NCBI GenBank assembly: GCA_964488495.1
Contig: CAZAUQ010000022.1
Location: 1 to 35,404 of the forward strand
Source: UBA1402 sp964488495
GTDB lineage: Bacteria > Bacteroidota > Bacteroidia > Bacteroidales > UBA1402
DNA length: 35,404 nt
Reading direction: 5' to 3'
In this document: positions 23,303 to 30,480 of the stretch, piece after piece
How positions within the stretch are numbered: position 1 is the stretch's first letter
Layout: each line of letters starts with the position of its first letter
Program-made: the position numbers and the translations under genes
The notes under the pieces: model-generated
What the model was told of the DNA's origin: nothing
Seen by the model: the letters and a program-made list of their open reading frames with translations, nothing else
Databases searched by the model: none

Positions 23303-23520
23303 AAAAACTGGCTATTTTTTTGGTGTTGTTGCCGGTTCGGTTTTACAGGCTGTTTATTTCTCCCCTGATTCCTTCCTCCTGCCGCTACACCCCTACTTGT
23401 TCGGAATATGCCGTACAGGCTGTGCAGAAACACGGTCCCGTCAAAGGAACCTGGCTGGCCATAAAAAGGATATTGCGCTGTCATCCATGGGGAGGGCATG
23501 GATACGATCCGGTGCCCTGA
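23299..23520 (+). CDS. yidD: Membrane protein insertion efficiency factor YidD
   Basis: This small 73-aa protein assists YidC-dependent membrane protein insertion. The conserved core is complete: FYRLFISPLIPSSCRYTPTC, then SEYAVQAVQKHG, WLAIKRILRCHPWG and a short GGHGYDPVP tail. The amphipathic N-terminal stretch would associate with the membrane. It starts within the rnpA stop codon, so translation is coupled. Confidence 0.95.
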   Translation: MKKLAIFLVLLPVRFYRLFISPLIPSSCRYTPTCSEYAVQAVQKHGPVKGTWLAIKRILRCHPWGGHGYDPVP

Positions 23521-23539
23521 GCCTTGAAATCGAAGACTT

Positions 23540-24226
23540 ATGTTTATTGATATTCATACCCACAAAAAAGAACACTATCTTAAGTTCATTGAGCAGGAGC
23601 AATTTGATCCTCTTCAATGCCGCAGGGAAAACTCCACCTGGTTTTTTCTTAATATTGAATCGGAAGATTTTATTCCCGACTTGAATTTACCTCCCCATTT
23701 TAGCCTGAGTACAGGAGTTCACCCCTGGAAAGCACATACTATACCTGATACCGAGAAATTAAAAGCGATTTTTGCACATCCGGCCATCAGCCTGATCGGA
23801 GAAATAGGCCTGGACAAAATATGCACGGTGCCTTTTGAACAGCAATTACGGGTTTTCAACCTGCAATTGGAAATGGCCGGGGCGTTAAAAAAGCCGGTAC
23901 TTATTCATCAGGTGGGCAGTATGGACAGGATTCTGGCATGCAAAAAAGATCATTCCGAAGTTCCGGCCTGGATCATTCATGGATTCAGAGGGAAAAAAAC
24001 GCAGGCTTTGCAATGGCTTCAACACGATTTTTATCTCTCTTTCGGCTCTCAGTTCAACGAATCAGCTTTGCAGGCCTGTCCGCCGGAGCGATTGTTCTTT
24101 GAGTCCGATGCCTCGGGAACAGACATAGGAGAAATATACAAAAGAGCCGCACAGGCTTTTTCATGCTCTGTTGCGGCTCTTGAAATTCAGGTGGAAAAAA
24201 ATGTAAACAACCTGTTTAACCAATAA
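23540..24226 (+). CDS. TatD-family metal-dependent hydrolase
   Basis: This 228-aa TIM-barrel hydrolase belongs to the TatD DNase-like group. Metal ligands visible are H6 and H8 (FIDIHTHKK), E88 (LIGEIGLDK), H123 (PVLIHQVG), H147 (WIIHGFRG) and D190 (FFESDASG). It is shorter than the typical 255-265-aa TatD proteins, mainly through trimmed loops, as is common in Bacteroidota. Known relatives are 3'-5' exonucleases or DNases, but substrate is uncertain. It starts 19 bp after yidD and its end overlaps the convergent response regulator gene by 11 bp (24216-24226), with no terminator visible between them. Confidence 0.85.
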   Translation: MFIDIHTHKKEHYLKFIEQEQFDPLQCRRENSTWFFLNIESEDFIPDLNLPPHFSLSTGVHPWKAHTIPDTEKLKAIFAHPAISLIGEIGLDKICTVPFEQQLRVFNLQLEMAGALKKPVLIHQVGSMDRILACKKDHSEVPAWIIHGFRGKKTQALQWLQHDFYLSFGSQFNESALQACPPERLFFESDASGTDIGEIYKRAAQAFSCSVAALEIQVEKNVNNLFNQ

Positions 24227-24899
24227 ACTTATAACCTACGCCTTTTACGGTAACAATGTGGTTGTCGCCAATTTTTTCGCGAATCTTACGAATGTGTACA
24301 TCAATGGTTCTGTCACCAACGATGGAACGATTGCCCCAGACATGTCTGAAGATTTCTTCGCGGGTAAACACTTTGGTTGGTCTTGAATTCAAGAGATGTA
24401 GCAATTCGAATTCCTTGCGCGGAAGGAAGATTTCTTTGCCGTTTTTGTATACCAGATAGCGATCGCTGTCAATGATAATGCCTTTTTGAGGTATGACATC
24501 GATGAGGCTTTCTTCGTATTTAGCCAGGATATTTCTGATACGCTGGCAAATCAGAATGCTGTTGGTGTCTCTGGTTCCGAATTCATCAACTCCGTTCTTG
24601 AACCAATTGAGTTGTTCTTCCAGATTGGTGTTGTTGTCAATAAGAAAATACACGTTGAAGCGGGTATCGTCTTTGAGTTTCTTAATCTTTTTGCACAGAT
24701 CCAAAGCTTTGGAATCGTCAGTTGGTGTGTCAAAGATTACCAGACAGGGAGAGTCTGCGTTGATAAAATCCAGAGCTTTCTGAACGTTGTTTGTCGTTTC
24801 AAAATAAGCTTTGCGATCTTCAAGAAATTCCTGGATCTGAGGGGCAATGGCAGATGGTTTTGTAGTAAAAATCAATGCCGAGTTTCTGAGCGTTTTCAT
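24216..24899 (-). CDS. OmpR-family DNA-binding response regulator with a degenerate receiver
   Basis: This 227-aa protein has a receiver-like N-terminal domain (about 1-125) and a winged-helix DNA-binding domain (about 130-227: FLPRKEFELLHLLNSRP, REEIFRHVWG, RTIDVHIRKIREKIG, TVKGVGYKF). In the receiver the phosphoacceptor Asp57 (CLVIFDTPTDD) is kept. The N-terminal acidic pair is missing (ALIFTTKPS), the switch Thr/Ser position is Ile86 and the conserved Lys is replaced by Arg110 (FGTRDT). Phosphorylation may therefore be weak or absent. No histidine kinase gene is nearby. The 203-bp region up to tyrS holds its promoter, though no exact TAnnTTTG was seen for it. Confidence 0.88.
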   Translation of the reverse strand: MKTLRNSALIFTTKPSAIAPQIQEFLEDRKAYFETTNNVQKALDFINADSPCLVIFDTPTDDSKALDLCKKIKKLKDDTRFNVYFLIDNNTNLEEQLNWFKNGVDEFGTRDTNSILICQRIRNILAKYEESLIDVIPQKGIIIDSDRYLVYKNGKEIFLPRKEFELLHLLNSRPTKVFTREEIFRHVWGNRSIVGDRTIDVHIRKIREKIGDNHIVTVKGVGYKFIG

Positions 24900-25058
24900 T
24901 GTTTTAGTTTTAAATGTGGATGATATATGCGATAATGTTTAATGAATCCAATTGTAAAAAATGTCGTTTTCTTGCTAAAGCAATACAAATATAAAATGAA
25001 GAATCAATTAAAACAAGTTACTTTAAAAGATTGATTCAAATTTCCCATAAAATAAACG

Positions 25059-25066
25059 TATTTTTG
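25059..25066 (+). promoter_or_regulatory. -7 box for tyrS
   Basis: TATTTTTG is an exact TAnnTTTG match 36 bp before the tyrS ATG. The nearest TTG upstream (25031-25033) has a 25-base spacer, longer than usual, so only the -7 box is well supported. Confidence 0.4.
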
Positions 25067-25102
25067 TGCCCTGTAATTATCAACTTTACTTTTAGATCAA
25101 CA

Positions 25103-26404
25103 ATGAACTTCATTGAAGAATTAAGCTGGAGGGGCATGATACACGATATGATGCCCGGAACCGAGGAACAACTTAAAAAAGAAATGACTACCGCTTATGT
25201 GGGTATCGATCCCACTGCAGATTCACTGCACATAGGTCATTTGGTCGGTGTAATGATGCTCAGGCACTTGCAGAGGGCAGGGCACAAACCTATTGCTCTT
25301 ATAGGCGGTGCAACAGGTATGATCGGCGACCCTTCGCTCAAATCGGGAGAGCGCAATTTGCTGGACGAAGAAACGTTGAGGCGCAATCAGAAAGGAATTG
25401 GCCGTCAGTTATCCAAATTCCTCGATTTTGAAAGCACCGCTCCCAATGCGGCGGAATTGGTAAACAATTACGACTGGATGAAAGACTACAGTTTTTTGAA
25501 TTTTATCCGGGATATTGGCAAACACCTTACCGTAAATTATATGATGGCCAAAGATTCCGTCAAAAAAAGACTGAGCGCCGACTCTAATGTGGGCATGTCT
25601 TTTACGGAATTTTCTTATCAGCTCTTGCAGGGCTATGATTTTCTTTACCTCAACGAGCACAAAAATTGTAAGTTACAAATGGGAGGTTCCGACCAGTGGG
25701 GAAATATTACCACAGGAACAGAATTAATACGCCGCAAAAACGGAGGAGAAGCTTTTGCCCTGACCTGTCCTTTGATTACCAAGGCCGACGGCGGCAAATT
25801 CGGCAAGACCGAATCGGGCAATGTCTGGCTCGATCCGCGTTATACTTCACCTTATAAATTTGTGCAATTCTGGTTGAATGTGAGCGATGCCGATGCCGAG
25901 AAGTACATTAAAATCTTTACCTTCCTCAGCCGGGAAGAAATCGAAAACCTCAGTGAGGAACATAATAAGGCTCCGCATTTGAGATTGTTGCAAAAGAGAC
26001 TGGCCGAAGAAGTCACCTGTATGGTTCATTCCAGAGAAGAATATGAGGCAGCCATTGAAGCGGCATCCATACTTTTTGGTTCCTCATCGGCCGAACAATT
26101 ACTTCGGCTGGACGAAAAAACCTTTTTAGATGTCTTCGAAGGAATTCCCGGTTTTCGGGTAAATCCTGATTTATTTAAACAAGGCGTAAAAGCCGTTGAT
26201 TTGCTGGCTGAACATTCAGCCGTTTTCCCATCAAAAGCCGAAATGCGCAAGATGGTGCAAAATGGCGGCTTGTCCATTAACAAAGAAAGGTGTCTGCAGT
26301 TTGATCAGCTTTTGGATGCATCTTTCCTTTTGCACGGACGCTATCTGTTGATACAGAAAGGCAAAAAAAATTATTTTTTAATTACTGCGGCTTCCGAAAA
26401 TTAA
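25103..26404 (+). CDS. tyrS: Tyrosyl-tRNA synthetase
   Basis: This 433-aa class I synthetase charges tRNA-Tyr. I chose the ATG at 25103 (MNFIEELSWRGMIHDMMPGT), the normal family start; the open frame upstream of it includes the promoter. The HIGH motif is HIGH at 43-46, the tyrosine-binding segment is YQLLQGYDFLYLN, MGGSDQWGNI is typical of TyrS, and KFGKTESG (near 232-239) is the KMSKS equivalent. A C-terminal S4-like tRNA-binding domain covers about 365-430 (LLAEHSAVFPSKAEMRKMVQ). The gene is monocistronic and followed by tRNA-Gln with its own promoter. Confidence 0.97.
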   Translation: MNFIEELSWRGMIHDMMPGTEEQLKKEMTTAYVGIDPTADSLHIGHLVGVMMLRHLQRAGHKPIALIGGATGMIGDPSLKSGERNLLDEETLRRNQKGIGRQLSKFLDFESTAPNAAELVNNYDWMKDYSFLNFIRDIGKHLTVNYMMAKDSVKKRLSADSNVGMSFTEFSYQLLQGYDFLYLNEHKNCKLQMGGSDQWGNITTGTELIRRKNGGEAFALTCPLITKADGGKFGKTESGNVWLDPRYTSPYKFVQFWLNVSDADAEKYIKIFTFLSREEIENLSEEHNKAPHLRLLQKRLAEEVTCMVHSREEYEAAIEAASILFGSSSAEQLLRLDEKTFLDVFEGIPGFRVNPDLFKQGVKAVDLLAEHSAVFPSKAEMRKMVQNGGLSINKERCLQFDQLLDASFLLHGRYLLIQKGKKNYFLITAASEN

Positions 26405-26413
26405 TAAAAACAC

Positions 26414-26445
26414 TTGGCTGGTAACATAAAAAATACCTATCTTTG
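26414..26445 (+). promoter_or_regulatory. tRNA-Gln promoter (TTG-N21-TAnnTTTG)
   Basis: TTG (26414-26416) and TATCTTTG (26438-26445) are separated by 21 bases, and the tRNA begins 29 bases after the -7 box. Confidence 0.55.
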
Positions 26446-26474
26446 CAGCGCTTTTTCAGAAAGCTAAGCAGGAT

Positions 26475-26548
26475 TGTCTCATGGTGTAATGGTAGCACTG
26501 CAGATTTTGGTTCTGCCTGTCGAAGTTCGAATCTTCGTGAGACAACCA
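26475..26548 (+). tRNA. tRNA-Gln (anticodon TTG), CCA encoded
   Basis: The acceptor stem TGTCTCA pairs perfectly with TGAGACA, followed by discriminator A and an encoded CCA. The D arm is GTG-TAATGGTAG-CAC. The anticodon stem GCAGA/TCTGC encloses the loop TTTTGGT with anticodon TTG, and the T arm is CGAAG-TTCGAAT-CTTCG. The U1-A72 first pair is typical of bacterial tRNA-Gln. Confidence 0.95.
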
Positions 26549-26550
26549 CA

Positions 26551-26586
26551 AAGCCTCCGGTCCAATTAGGAACCGGGGGCTTTTTT
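26551..26586 (+). terminator. Rho-independent terminator after tRNA-Gln
   Basis: AAGCCTCCGGT pairs with ACCGGGGGCTT (one T-G pair) around a short loop and is followed by a run of T, two bases after the encoded CCA. Confidence 0.85.
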
Positions 26587-26627
26587 GATTTTGTCCGGCC
26601 CTAATAATGTGAAATAATCTTAAATCT

Positions 26628-26652
26628 TAGTACTATGTATTGCATAGTACTA
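26628..26652. promoter_or_regulatory. Palindromic operator of the PspC-PadR-PspC operon
   Basis: TAGTACTATG-N5-CATAGTACTA is a perfect 10-bp inverted repeat (26628-26637 and 26643-26652). A second, shorter dyad TAGTA-N5-TACTA overlaps its right end (26646-26660). The site overlaps the -33 element of the promoter, the expected position for a repressor. The PadR-type protein encoded by the second gene of the operon is the natural candidate to bind it. Confidence 0.7.
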
Positions 26653-26670
26653 TATACTACATTATATTTG
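26640..26670 (+). promoter_or_regulatory. Promoter of the PspC-PadR-PspC operon (TTG-N20-TAnnTTTG)
   Basis: TTG (26640-26642) lies in the spacer and right half of the palindrome, and TATATTTG (26663-26670) follows after 20 bases. Expected transcription start is near 26677, leaving a leader of about 18 nt before the ATG at 26695. Confidence 0.65.
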
Positions 26671-26694
26671 TTCCCGAATCAAATAATAAAACAC

Positions 26695-27267
26695 ATGAAA
26701 AAAGTTGTTTCTAAAGGGATTGGAGGCTATTCTTTTCAAATGGAAGAAGATGCCTGCCGTATTTTAAAAGATTACATCGAACAATTTAAGACCAAGCTGG
26801 GAGAAGCCGAAGATGTCTCCGAAATCATGGATGACATCGAAGCCCGTATTGCAGAAATTCTTCGGGAAGAAATCAGTTCTCCCAACCAGGTTGTGGGCGA
26901 AGGTCTGATACGACAAGTAGTGGCACGCATGGGTATGCCCGACGGCAGCAATGATTTTACCGAATATCATGTGCCCTATACTTCGAACAAAAGAGGAGCT
27001 TCACGCAGGCTTTTCCGTAATCCGGACGATCGTAAGATTGGCGGAGTATGTGGAGGACTGGGTGCCTATATGAGAGTAGATGCCACGTTATTGAGAATTC
27101 TGTTTTTGCTTGGCTTACTTTTGGGATTCTTGACGTTTTGGGTGTACATTATTTTGTGGATTTGTGTGCAAGACGCCAGGACACCTGCTCAAAAACTGCA
27201 AATGCAGGGACTTCCGGTAACAGCCGAAAATTTATTGCGTTATTCAGCTAAACAATCAGAGAAATGA
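26695..27267 (+). CDS. PspC-domain membrane protein, short form
   Basis: This is a 190-aa protein. I chose the ATG at 26695 because it lies just after the promoter and gives MKKVVSKGIGGYSFQMEEDA, matching the start of its operon partner; the upstream open frame crosses the operator. Residues 1-90 form a soluble charged domain (DDIEARIAEILREEI, then NQVVGEGLIRQVVARMGMP). Residues 104-160 form a PspC domain with the signature RKIGGVCGGLGAYM and two hydrophobic segments. PspC proteins act in envelope-stress sensing or anti-sigma-like control. The stop overlaps the padR start by ATGA. Function here is inferred from the domain only. Confidence 0.85.
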   Translation: MKKVVSKGIGGYSFQMEEDACRILKDYIEQFKTKLGEAEDVSEIMDDIEARIAEILREEISSPNQVVGEGLIRQVVARMGMPDGSNDFTEYHVPYTSNKRGASRRLFRNPDDRKIGGVCGGLGAYMRVDATLLRILFLLGLLLGFLTFWVYIILWICVQDARTPAQKLQMQGLPVTAENLLRYSAKQSEK

Positions 27268-27611
27268 ACCAGGAAATAAATACAGACAATGTAAAGGCTC
27301 AGATGAGAAAGGGGATCCTGGAGTACAGTATTTTATCCATCTTGTCCAAGGGGGATGAATACGCTTCTTCCCTGATCAAAATTCTTAAAGATGCCCAGAT
27401 GATTGTAGTGGAGGGGACCTTGTATCCTCTGCTTACCAGACAAAAGAACCAGGGTTTGCTCAATTATCGCTGGGAGGAATCGCCTCAGGGTCCTCCCCGT
27501 AAGTACTACAGCATCACAGACAAGGGAAGGGAAATGCTCTCGGAACTTGATGTAACGTGGAAGGAAATTATAGATAGTATAGAAATCATTCGTAATACCC
27601 CAAATCAATGA
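27264..27611 (+). CDS. PadR-family transcriptional regulator
   Basis: This 115-aa winged-helix repressor-type protein has PadR landmarks: MRKGILEYSILSILSKGDEY, SSLIKILKD, VVEGTLYPLLTRQKNQGLL and SPQGPPRKYYSITDKGREML. It has the short C-terminal dimerisation helix of the PadR subfamily 2 proteins. Its start and stop both overlap the flanking PspC-domain genes by ATGA, so the three proteins are made together. Autorepression through the palindrome at 26628-26652 is a strong inference. PadR proteins often respond to small hydrophobic compounds; the effector here is unknown. Confidence 0.92.
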   Translation: MNQEINTDNVKAQMRKGILEYSILSILSKGDEYASSLIKILKDAQMIVVEGTLYPLLTRQKNQGLLNYRWEESPQGPPRKYYSITDKGREMLSELDVTWKEIIDSIEIIRNTPNQ

Positions 27612-29146
27612 AAAATGTAATTAAAGTGAGCATTGGCCGCTGGGCCTTTACCTTGAACGAGGAGGCTTATGCTTTGCTGGAAAATTTTTTGGACCAGCTG
27701 AAGGCCTATTATGAAAAAGAAACTGATGCGGATCAGCGTGTTAAGGACATCGAAGGCCGTATCGGGGAATACTTGTCGGACTGCATTAAATCTATCGATC
27801 AGGTAGTGGACGAGAAACAAATACAACAAGCCATAGAATCGCTGAATTTACCTGATTTCGGAGAACAGGCTGCCTCGGCAGGCGCTAACGCAGGAGAAAG
27901 CGGTAATTTCGGCCGGAGTTCAAAACGCTTGTATCGCAGTGCTGAGCGCAAGGTCTTGGGCGGAGTGTTCAGCGGAATGGGCGAATATTTTGGCATAGAT
28001 CCGGTGGGCTTACGGCTCTTGTATGTGATTTTTGTTGTGATCGGATTGTTTAGTTTCCGCTTTAATATTGACGATCATATCCATTTTCGCTTGTTTGGGA
28101 TGGGAGGCATTACTACTTTTCTCCTCATTATGTACTTCATTATGTGGATTGTGGTGCCTTTGGCCCGAACCCCTCAGGAAAAAAGAGCGATGAGGGGTGG
28201 ACGCAGTTCGGCCCGCAGGGTTGTTCATGATTTAGGAACGCAACCCGACAGCAATTACCGTGAGAACAAGAATTCAAGCCTTGGCAGTTTTTTAGTAAGT
28301 TTCATCCGTGTTTTTGTAAGTATTGTTTTAATTCTGATTGGAGCCACCGGCTTGTTGGTCTTGCCCATGATATTGTATTTCTGGGATATACCTGCAGATT
28401 GGTTTGGCTATCTGGAATTATTGCCTTTGCATCCGGGCTTGCTCTGGTTCAAGATATTGACACTGATTGCGGTTTTTGTGCCATTACTCCTATTCTTATA
28501 CGAAGGAATAGTGCTGCTGTTTAAATTACGAGTGCGTAAATTAAACCTGGGAGTAATCTTTCTCATCATTTGGATATTATCACTTTTTGTACTCGCATTT
28601 AGTGGTTTACTTGCCAGCCGTGCTTTTTGGGGTGAGGGCAAACATCAGCATACCGAATCCCTGAATCTGCCCTCGGATACATTATATCTGGAGATGGCGG
28701 CCGATTTTTCTTCGCCTGAACAATTTATCTGTGCCTGCGAAGACGAATTCTTTGTTTATTGCAACAAAAGCAGTTCCGACAAAAAATTTCTCTATGTTTT
28801 CCCCCTGATCCACCTCAGCAGTAGTGATACGCCTGAAATGACCAAACAGGTGAGTCTGAGGGCCAAAAACAACTTTATTGCAAAAATGAAGGGGGAAGAT
28901 GCCATTGACTTTGTTAAACTGGAAGGGAACAGGATTAAAGTCAGTCCTTTGTATTTTGACAAAGATAAACCCTGGACATTTGAGCAAATGAGCCTGCATT
29001 TGAATTTGCCCGAAAATTGTGTCCTATATGTACAAGGGAAAAAAGGCAAATGGCAGGAAATGAAACATAACAGAGGCTCATTTTATCCTTATATGGGCTA
29101 TGCCAACGACTATGATGGCTTTGTAATTAATAATACATTTAAGTGA
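27608..29146 (+). CDS. PspC-domain multi-pass membrane protein, long form with C-terminal soluble domain
   Basis: This is a 512-aa protein. Residues 1-85 form a soluble domain clearly related to the N-terminus of the short PspC protein (IGRWAFTLNEEA, KDIEGRIGEYL, DQVVDEKQIQQA). Residues 106-186 form a PspC domain (RKVLGGVFSGMGEYFGIDP) whose two transmembrane segments flank a polar loop. Further helices lie around 226-258, 280-306 and 314-337. Residues 341-512 form a soluble, beta-rich region probably outside the membrane (LPSDTLYLEMAADF, MSLHLNLPENCVLYVQGKK), reminiscent of the C-terminal domains of LiaF/DUF2807-type proteins. A terminator follows 48 bp later. The stress-sensing role is inferred. 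Confidence 0.82.
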   Translation: MKNVIKVSIGRWAFTLNEEAYALLENFLDQLKAYYEKETDADQRVKDIEGRIGEYLSDCIKSIDQVVDEKQIQQAIESLNLPDFGEQAASAGANAGESGNFGRSSKRLYRSAERKVLGGVFSGMGEYFGIDPVGLRLLYVIFVVIGLFSFRFNIDDHIHFRLFGMGGITTFLLIMYFIMWIVVPLARTPQEKRAMRGGRSSARRVVHDLGTQPDSNYRENKNSSLGSFLVSFIRVFVSIVLILIGATGLLVLPMILYFWDIPADWFGYLELLPLHPGLLWFKILTLIAVFVPLLLFLYEGIVLLFKLRVRKLNLGVIFLIIWILSLFVLAFSGLLASRAFWGEGKHQHTESLNLPSDTLYLEMAADFSSPEQFICACEDEFFVYCNKSSSDKKFLYVFPLIHLSSSDTPEMTKQVSLRAKNNFIAKMKGEDAIDFVKLEGNRIKVSPLYFDKDKPWTFEQMSLHLNLPENCVLYVQGKKGKWQEMKHNRGSFYPYMGYANDYDGFVINNTFK

Positions 29147-29193
29147 AATACCATCGGTCAGACAAAGTCTAAAACACTATTGTCAGACAAATA

Positions 29194-29228
29194 AATCCTC
29201 CGGAACTAAGCAATCCGGAGGATTTTTT
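29194..29228 (+). terminator. Rho-independent terminator of the PspC-PadR-PspC operon
   Basis: AATCCTCCGGA (29194-29204) pairs perfectly with TCCGGAGGATT (29214-29224) and is followed by a T run to 29228. Confidence 0.9.
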
Positions 29229-29238
29229 GATTAAATCC

Positions 29239-29292
29239 TTATTTGCGCAGCGCGAAAATTATCCCTTATTTGCGCAGCATGAAAATTATCCC
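29239..29292. repeat. 27-bp tandem repeat, two units
   Basis: Two consecutive 27-base units (29239-29265 and 29266-29292) differ only at GC versus AT in the middle. Each contains TTATTTGCGCAGC and GAAAATTATCCC. They end at the 3' end of purN, and the last unit includes a copy of its final codons (TTATCCC). The same sequence reappears to the right of the N gap. Confidence 0.8.
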
Positions 29293-29308
29293 TTCAGCAG
29301 TTTATCTA

Positions 29309-29408
29309 NNNNNNNNNNNNNNNNNNNNNNNNNNNNNNNNNNNNNNNNNNNNNNNNNNNNNNNNNNNNNNNNNNNNNNNNNNNNNNNNNNNNNNNNNNNN
29401 NNNNNNNN
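29309..29408. other. Assembly gap (100 N), probably spurious
   Basis: The 55 bases before the gap (29254-29308) are identical to the 55 bases after it (29409-29463). The two contigs therefore most likely overlap, and the real sequence probably has no gap here, or extra copies of the 27-bp repeat. Confidence 0.85.
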
Positions 29409-29440
29409 GAAAATTATCCCTTATTTGCGCAGCATGAAAA

Positions 29441-30019
29441 TTATCCCTTCAGCAGTTTATCTATAAGCCTGGGATAATGCAGGTATTCCAGTTCGTGCAC
29501 CCGCTGTGCTAGATCTGCAGGTGTATCAGAAACCAATACCGGACAGCTGGCCTGAAAAATAATGTTACCCTGGTCGTAGTGTTCATTTACATAGTGGATG
29601 GTAATGCCCGATTCCTTTTCGCCTGCCTGTATGACAGCTTCGTGCACCCGTTCACCATACATGCCTTTGCCTCCGAATTTGGGCAGGAGGGCGGGATGAA
29701 TGTTTACTATTTTGTCGGGATAAGCCTTGATGATGTCCGAGGGAATTTTTTGAAGATAACCGGCCAGAACAATAAAACTTACTTGATTTTCCTGCAATAG
29801 TTGTAAGATGCCTCCCTCTTCCATGTCAGATTTTTCAAAGTAATAAGAGGCAATATTGAGCTTTTTCCCTCTCTCGAGCACGTAGGCATTTTTTTTGTTG
29901 GACAGGAATAAAACGACTTCCACATCCGCTCTTCCGGCAAAATAACGGGTAATATTTTCGGCGTTGGAGCCGGAACCGGAGGCAAAAATGGCCAGACGAT
30001 GCTTTTTGGGTGATTTCAT
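29441..30019 (-). CDS. purN: Phosphoribosylglycinamide formyltransferase
   Basis: This 192-aa enzyme transfers a formyl group from 10-formyl-THF to GAR in purine synthesis. The phosphate-binding loop is IFASGSGSN (11-19). The catalytic residues are N106 and H108 (KIVNIHPALLPKFGGKGMYG) and D149 (VNEHYDQGN), and GITIHYV and the folate-binding VLAGYLQKI are also present. The length is normal. The gene converges on the PspC operon terminator and is divergent from acpP. A fragment of its last codons is duplicated across the adjacent gap, an artefact rather than a second gene. Confidence 0.96.
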   Translation of the reverse strand: MKSPKKHRLAIFASGSGSNAENITRYFAGRADVEVVLFLSNKKNAYVLERGKKLNIASYYFEKSDMEEGGILQLLQENQVSFIVLAGYLQKIPSDIIKAYPDKIVNIHPALLPKFGGKGMYGERVHEAVIQAGEKESGITIHYVNEHYDQGNIIFQASCPVLVSDTPADLAQRVHELEYLHYPRLIDKLLKG

Positions 30020-30119
30020 AATTGGCTGGTATTCAATAAATCATTAATAAGTTAAAAGAGTTTTTAGAATATTTACAGCACAAAATTAGTGTTTGTTTGA
30101 AATATTTCATTCCTTTGTC

Positions 30120-30138
30120 GTCTCAATTTTTTTGAGAC
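30120..30138. promoter_or_regulatory. 7-bp inverted repeat upstream of acpP
   Basis: GTCTCAA (30120-30126) and TTGAGAC (30132-30138) flank five T bases, 32 bp before the acpP start. It may be an operator or a leader hairpin for the acpP-fabF unit. A near-match -7 box (TTCCTTTG, 30110-30117) lies just before it. No known fatty-acid regulator site is recognised. Confidence 0.4.
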
Positions 30139-30170
30139 AAACTTATTTATTCACTAAAAAATTAACTGTT

Positions 30171-30410
30171 ATGTCTGAAACTGCAGATAAAGTTAAATCG
30201 ATTATTGCGGAAAAATTGGGCATCGAGCTTTCGCAAGTTACTCCTGCTGCAAGCTTTACCAATGATCTTGGTGCTGACTCTCTCGACACCGTGGAGCTGA
30301 TTATGAGTTTCGAATCAGAATTCGGCATTAGTATTCCGGATGAAGAAGCTGAGAAGATTACAACAGTCAGTGACGCAATCGATTACGTAGAAAAAACTCT
30401 GAAAAAATAA
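30171..30410 (+). CDS. acpP: Acyl carrier protein
   Basis: This 79-aa acidic protein carries growing acyl chains. The phosphopantetheine site is Ser37 in GADSLDTVELIM, and the C-terminal EEAEKITTVSDAIDYVEK is standard. I chose the ATG at 30171 because MSETADKVKSIIAEKLGI is the universal start; a start at 30093 would add 26 unrelated residues. It heads the unit acpP-fabF-rnc, with fabF starting 70 bp later. Confidence 0.98.
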   Translation: MSETADKVKSIIAEKLGIELSQVTPAASFTNDLGADSLDTVELIMSFESEFGISIPDEEAEKITTVSDAIDYVEKTLKK

Positions 30411-30480
30411 TTCCTTACAGGGGTTCCCGGTACGTAAGAGGAATACCGAAAACGGAACTTCATGAACAATTCCTAAATAA

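Noticed and set aside
26461..26700. Integration site at the tRNA-Gln 3' end
   Set aside because: There is no integrase gene and no repeat of the tRNA 3' end elsewhere in the window; the tRNA is followed by an ordinary terminator.
29157..29191. Direct repeat GTCAGACAAA (29157-29166 and 29182-29191)
   Set aside because: Only two 10-base copies between the PspC gene and its terminator; no promoter or gene nearby that it would control, so chance cannot be excluded.
29227..29466. Short repetitive plus-strand frames around the N gap (repeated KIIPYLRSM-like units)
   Set aside because: They are read from the 27-bp repeat and the duplicated gap flanks, which are best explained as an assembly artefact.
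30411..30480. Possible hairpin between acpP and fabF (TTCCTTAC with GTAAGAGGAA)
   Set aside because: The pairing has a bulge, there is no T-tract, and acpP-fabF are expected to be cotranscribed, so it is not supported as a terminator.
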